Part shown: one piece after another, positions 5,437 to 6,924 of the stretch
How the letters are laid out: the number at the start of each line of letters is the position of its first letter
Position numbering within the stretch: position 1 is the stretch's first letter
From: Bacteroidales bacterium
Lineage (GTDB): Bacteria; Bacteroidota; Bacteroidia; Bacteroidales; UBA7960
NCBI GenBank assembly: GCA_007128045.1
Contig: SKYG01000104.1
Coordinates: 1 to 6,924, forward strand
Length of the DNA: 6,924 bases
Reading direction: 5' to 3'
Notes under the pieces: generated by a model
What the model saw: only the letters and a program-made list of their open reading frames with translations
The model's database searches: none
Told to the model about the DNA's origin: nothing
Position numbers and translations under genes: made by a program

Positions 5437-6924
5437 ATGAAGGTTTTACTTGTAAATAAAATAAAATTATTCAGACCCGTTCAATTATTATTACTGCTTT
5501 TAGCTGTAGGAACGCATGTTTCTGCGCAAAATCAGCAAGTAGTAATGGAGTATGAAACCAAAATTTCAGATATTGGGCTCTTTTTCGATGGAAATGCAGT
5601 GCCTGCAGCTCAACGCCTCACGCATCCAAACAGAACCGATGGCAGATACGATTATGCTTTTGGGAACAGAATTACACCACACGGCGACTGCATTGCACAA
5701 TATGAAGATTATGTGTTTCTTACTTGGTACAGAGGTGGTAAAAATGACAGGCATGTAATGCTAACCCGTGTTAATATGGTAACAAAATCGCAGGTAACCA
5801 TTGAATTCCCGCACCGTCATACCGGTTTCCAAAACAGATGGTGGGTAGGTGAATCGCACAATACCATAGCAGTGGGAATTTGCCCAATCGATGAAACCGT
5901 ACACTTGCTTTATGATATGCATGCCTATTCGGCAACCAGACCTGCAGACGGGAGTTTGGCCAACGACTATTTTCGCTACAGTGTTTCTGAAAAAAACGTA
6001 GCCACACTTCCTGATGAGGATTTCACCATAGATAAATTTCTTCCTAAAAGATTGTACCTGAAGCAAGGTGAAAATTATGAGGGATTGACTTATCCCGAGT
6101 TTTTTGTAAATACCGACAACGAACTTCTTGTTAAAATGAGAGTCGGTGGTCACAATAACGGGAAATTTCAGATGGCAAAATACGATGGTAACTCATGGTC
6201 GAACTGGGTAGATTATAATGTTTTAAATGCAAATAGCAGGCCTCAGGTTAATTACAATTGGGGTCTTTATGGCAGTATTAAGTATTTGCATGGAAAATTT
6301 CAGATTGGATATTCTATAAGAAAAAATGACAATAACGACAGATATATTTATAATAATGGTTTTTTCTATTCCTATTCAAATGCTCCCGATGGCAGCACCG
6401 ATTGGTATAACTATAGGGGAGAACAGGTTAGCTCACCAATAATTAATCCTTACGAAGTTTTCATCTCTGAACCGGGCGATCAAGTAACGGGAAATGCAAC
6501 TAATTCGGTAAGAATTAGCACAGGACCAACCTGGACCGTTACGGAGCGGGGCGATATTCATTTTATGATTAACAATGTGAGGGGAGCCAATAACCAAAGG
6601 GTTAATGTGCATACCTATAAAAAAGCAAGCGACTCGGTTTTTACCACAACAACCAGTTTTCCCGGGGGTGATGAATTTTTAAGTGTGGGTAACGACATTT
6701 ACCTGATTGGCCTAAGCAACGGAAGGCCATTTATCAGAAAAGCCGAAGGTGGCACTAATGACTGGACGCTCTTGTATCAGGCTACCTCAGGAAAAAGTTT
6801 TCGTCATGGGAATGTGCTGGTCAGGGATGGAAAAGTTTACTACTACTTAATGGAAAATAAATCAGGTAATGCGCAGCCCATTTACCTTCAGGTATATGAT
6901 TTGGGTATTGTGCCAGACGATCCG
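5437..6924 (+). CDS. secreted beta-propeller polysaccharide lyase candidate (BNR_4, PL24/PL25 ulvan lyase-like), 3' end outside window
   Basis: From ATG 5437 the frame is open for 496 codons to the right edge. The chosen start gives a standard signal peptide: Lys/Arg-containing front, six leucines, then HVSA before QNQQ, cleavage near residue 30. An in-frame ATG at 5392 would add 15 residues and spoil it. The mature part is rich in beta-strand and Trp/Tyr blade motifs (GNSWSNWVDY 251-260, STDWYNYRG near 340, TNDWTLLYQ near 440), as in BNR_4 propellers. Early motifs HGDCIAQYEDYVFLTWYRGG (82-101) and DRHVMLTR (104-111), then ESHNTIAVGI (139-148), HLLYDMHAYS (156-165), TYPEFF (218-223) and KMRVGGHNNG (233-242), resemble PL24/PL25 ulvan lyases. 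His141, Tyr219 and Arg235 are candidate catalytic residues; the 16-residue Tyr-to-Arg spacing equals that recalled for PLSV_3936 (Y188, R204). Such a lyase cuts before a uronate and makes the ends that GH88 and GH105 process. The family is less certain than the fold; another BNR_4 protein is the alternative. Confidence 0.72.
   Translation, partial: MKVLLVNKIKLFRPVQLLLLLLAVGTHVSAQNQQVVMEYETKISDIGLFFDGNAVPAAQRLTHPNRTDGRYDYAFGNRITPHGDCIAQYEDYVFLTWYRGGKNDRHVMLTRVNMVTKSQVTIEFPHRHTGFQNRWWVGESHNTIAVGICPIDETVHLLYDMHAYSATRPADGSLANDYFRYSVSEKNVATLPDEDFTIDKFLPKRLYLKQGENYEGLTYPEFFVNTDNELLVKMRVGGHNNGKFQMAKYDGNSWSNWVDYNVLNANSRPQVNYNWGLYGSIKYLHGKFQIGYSIRKNDNNDRYIYNNGFFYSYSNAPDGSTDWYNYRGEQVSSPIINPYEVFISEPGDQVTGNATNSVRISTGPTWTVTERGDIHFMINNVRGANNQRVNVHTYKKASDSVFTTTTSFPGGDEFLSVGNDIYLIGLSNGRPFIRKAEGGTNDWTLLYQATSGKSFRHGNVLVRDGKVYYYLMENKSGNAQPIYLQVYDLGIVPDDP

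Noticed and set aside
5761..6153. A 130-codon minus-strand frame within the propeller gene
   Set aside because: The plus-strand frame is open for 496 codons with a signal peptide and lyase-like motifs; the reverse frame is a shadow.

Overview
The window most likely comes from a Bacteroidota genome. It has moderate GC, no clear Shine-Dalgarno sequences, secreted or lipid-anchored glycan hydrolases, and one perfect copy of the Bacteroidota -7 promoter element (TAnnTTTG). The gene content is that of an accessory locus for degrading a uronic-acid-containing polysaccharide. No ribosomal RNA, tRNA, CRISPR array or transposase is visible.

Layout. At the left edge, on the minus strand, is the N-terminal part of a TIM-barrel sugar isomerase/epimerase (1-500, cut by the window edge). 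A 213-bp divergent spacer follows. Four plus-strand genes come next: a sodium:organic-anion carrier of the BASS family (714-2045), a GH88 lipoprotein (2175-3368), a secreted GH105 enzyme with an N-terminal beta-domain extension (3447-5270), and a secreted beta-propeller protein that runs off the right edge (5437-6924). The propeller has the motifs of BNR_4-type PL24/PL25 ulvan lyases. A 166-bp gap before it holds an orphan 21-codon lipoprotein signal peptide, probably a gene remnant, and a short direct repeat.

How the genes fit together (inference). A polysaccharide lyase cleaves next to a uronate and leaves a 4,5-unsaturated uronyl residue at the new non-reducing end. GH88 and GH105 enzymes remove exactly such residues, giving a keto-uronate. 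BASS carriers co-transport organic anions with sodium, so the carrier here could import that acid, and the isomerase could act on a downstream sugar. The best substrate guess is ulvan or a similar rhamnose/uronate polymer, because of the lyase-like propeller. No SusC/SusD pair, sulfatase or rhamnosidase lies within the window to confirm this.

Most notable points: the propeller protein as a candidate lyase with a matching His/Tyr/Arg set; the BASS carrier, which keeps all sodium-site residues but seems to carry two extra N-terminal helices and a two-helix internal insertion; the GH105 enzyme fused behind two modules that resemble the C-terminal domains of GH2 enzymes; and the functional pairing of a BASS carrier with unsaturated uronyl hydrolases.
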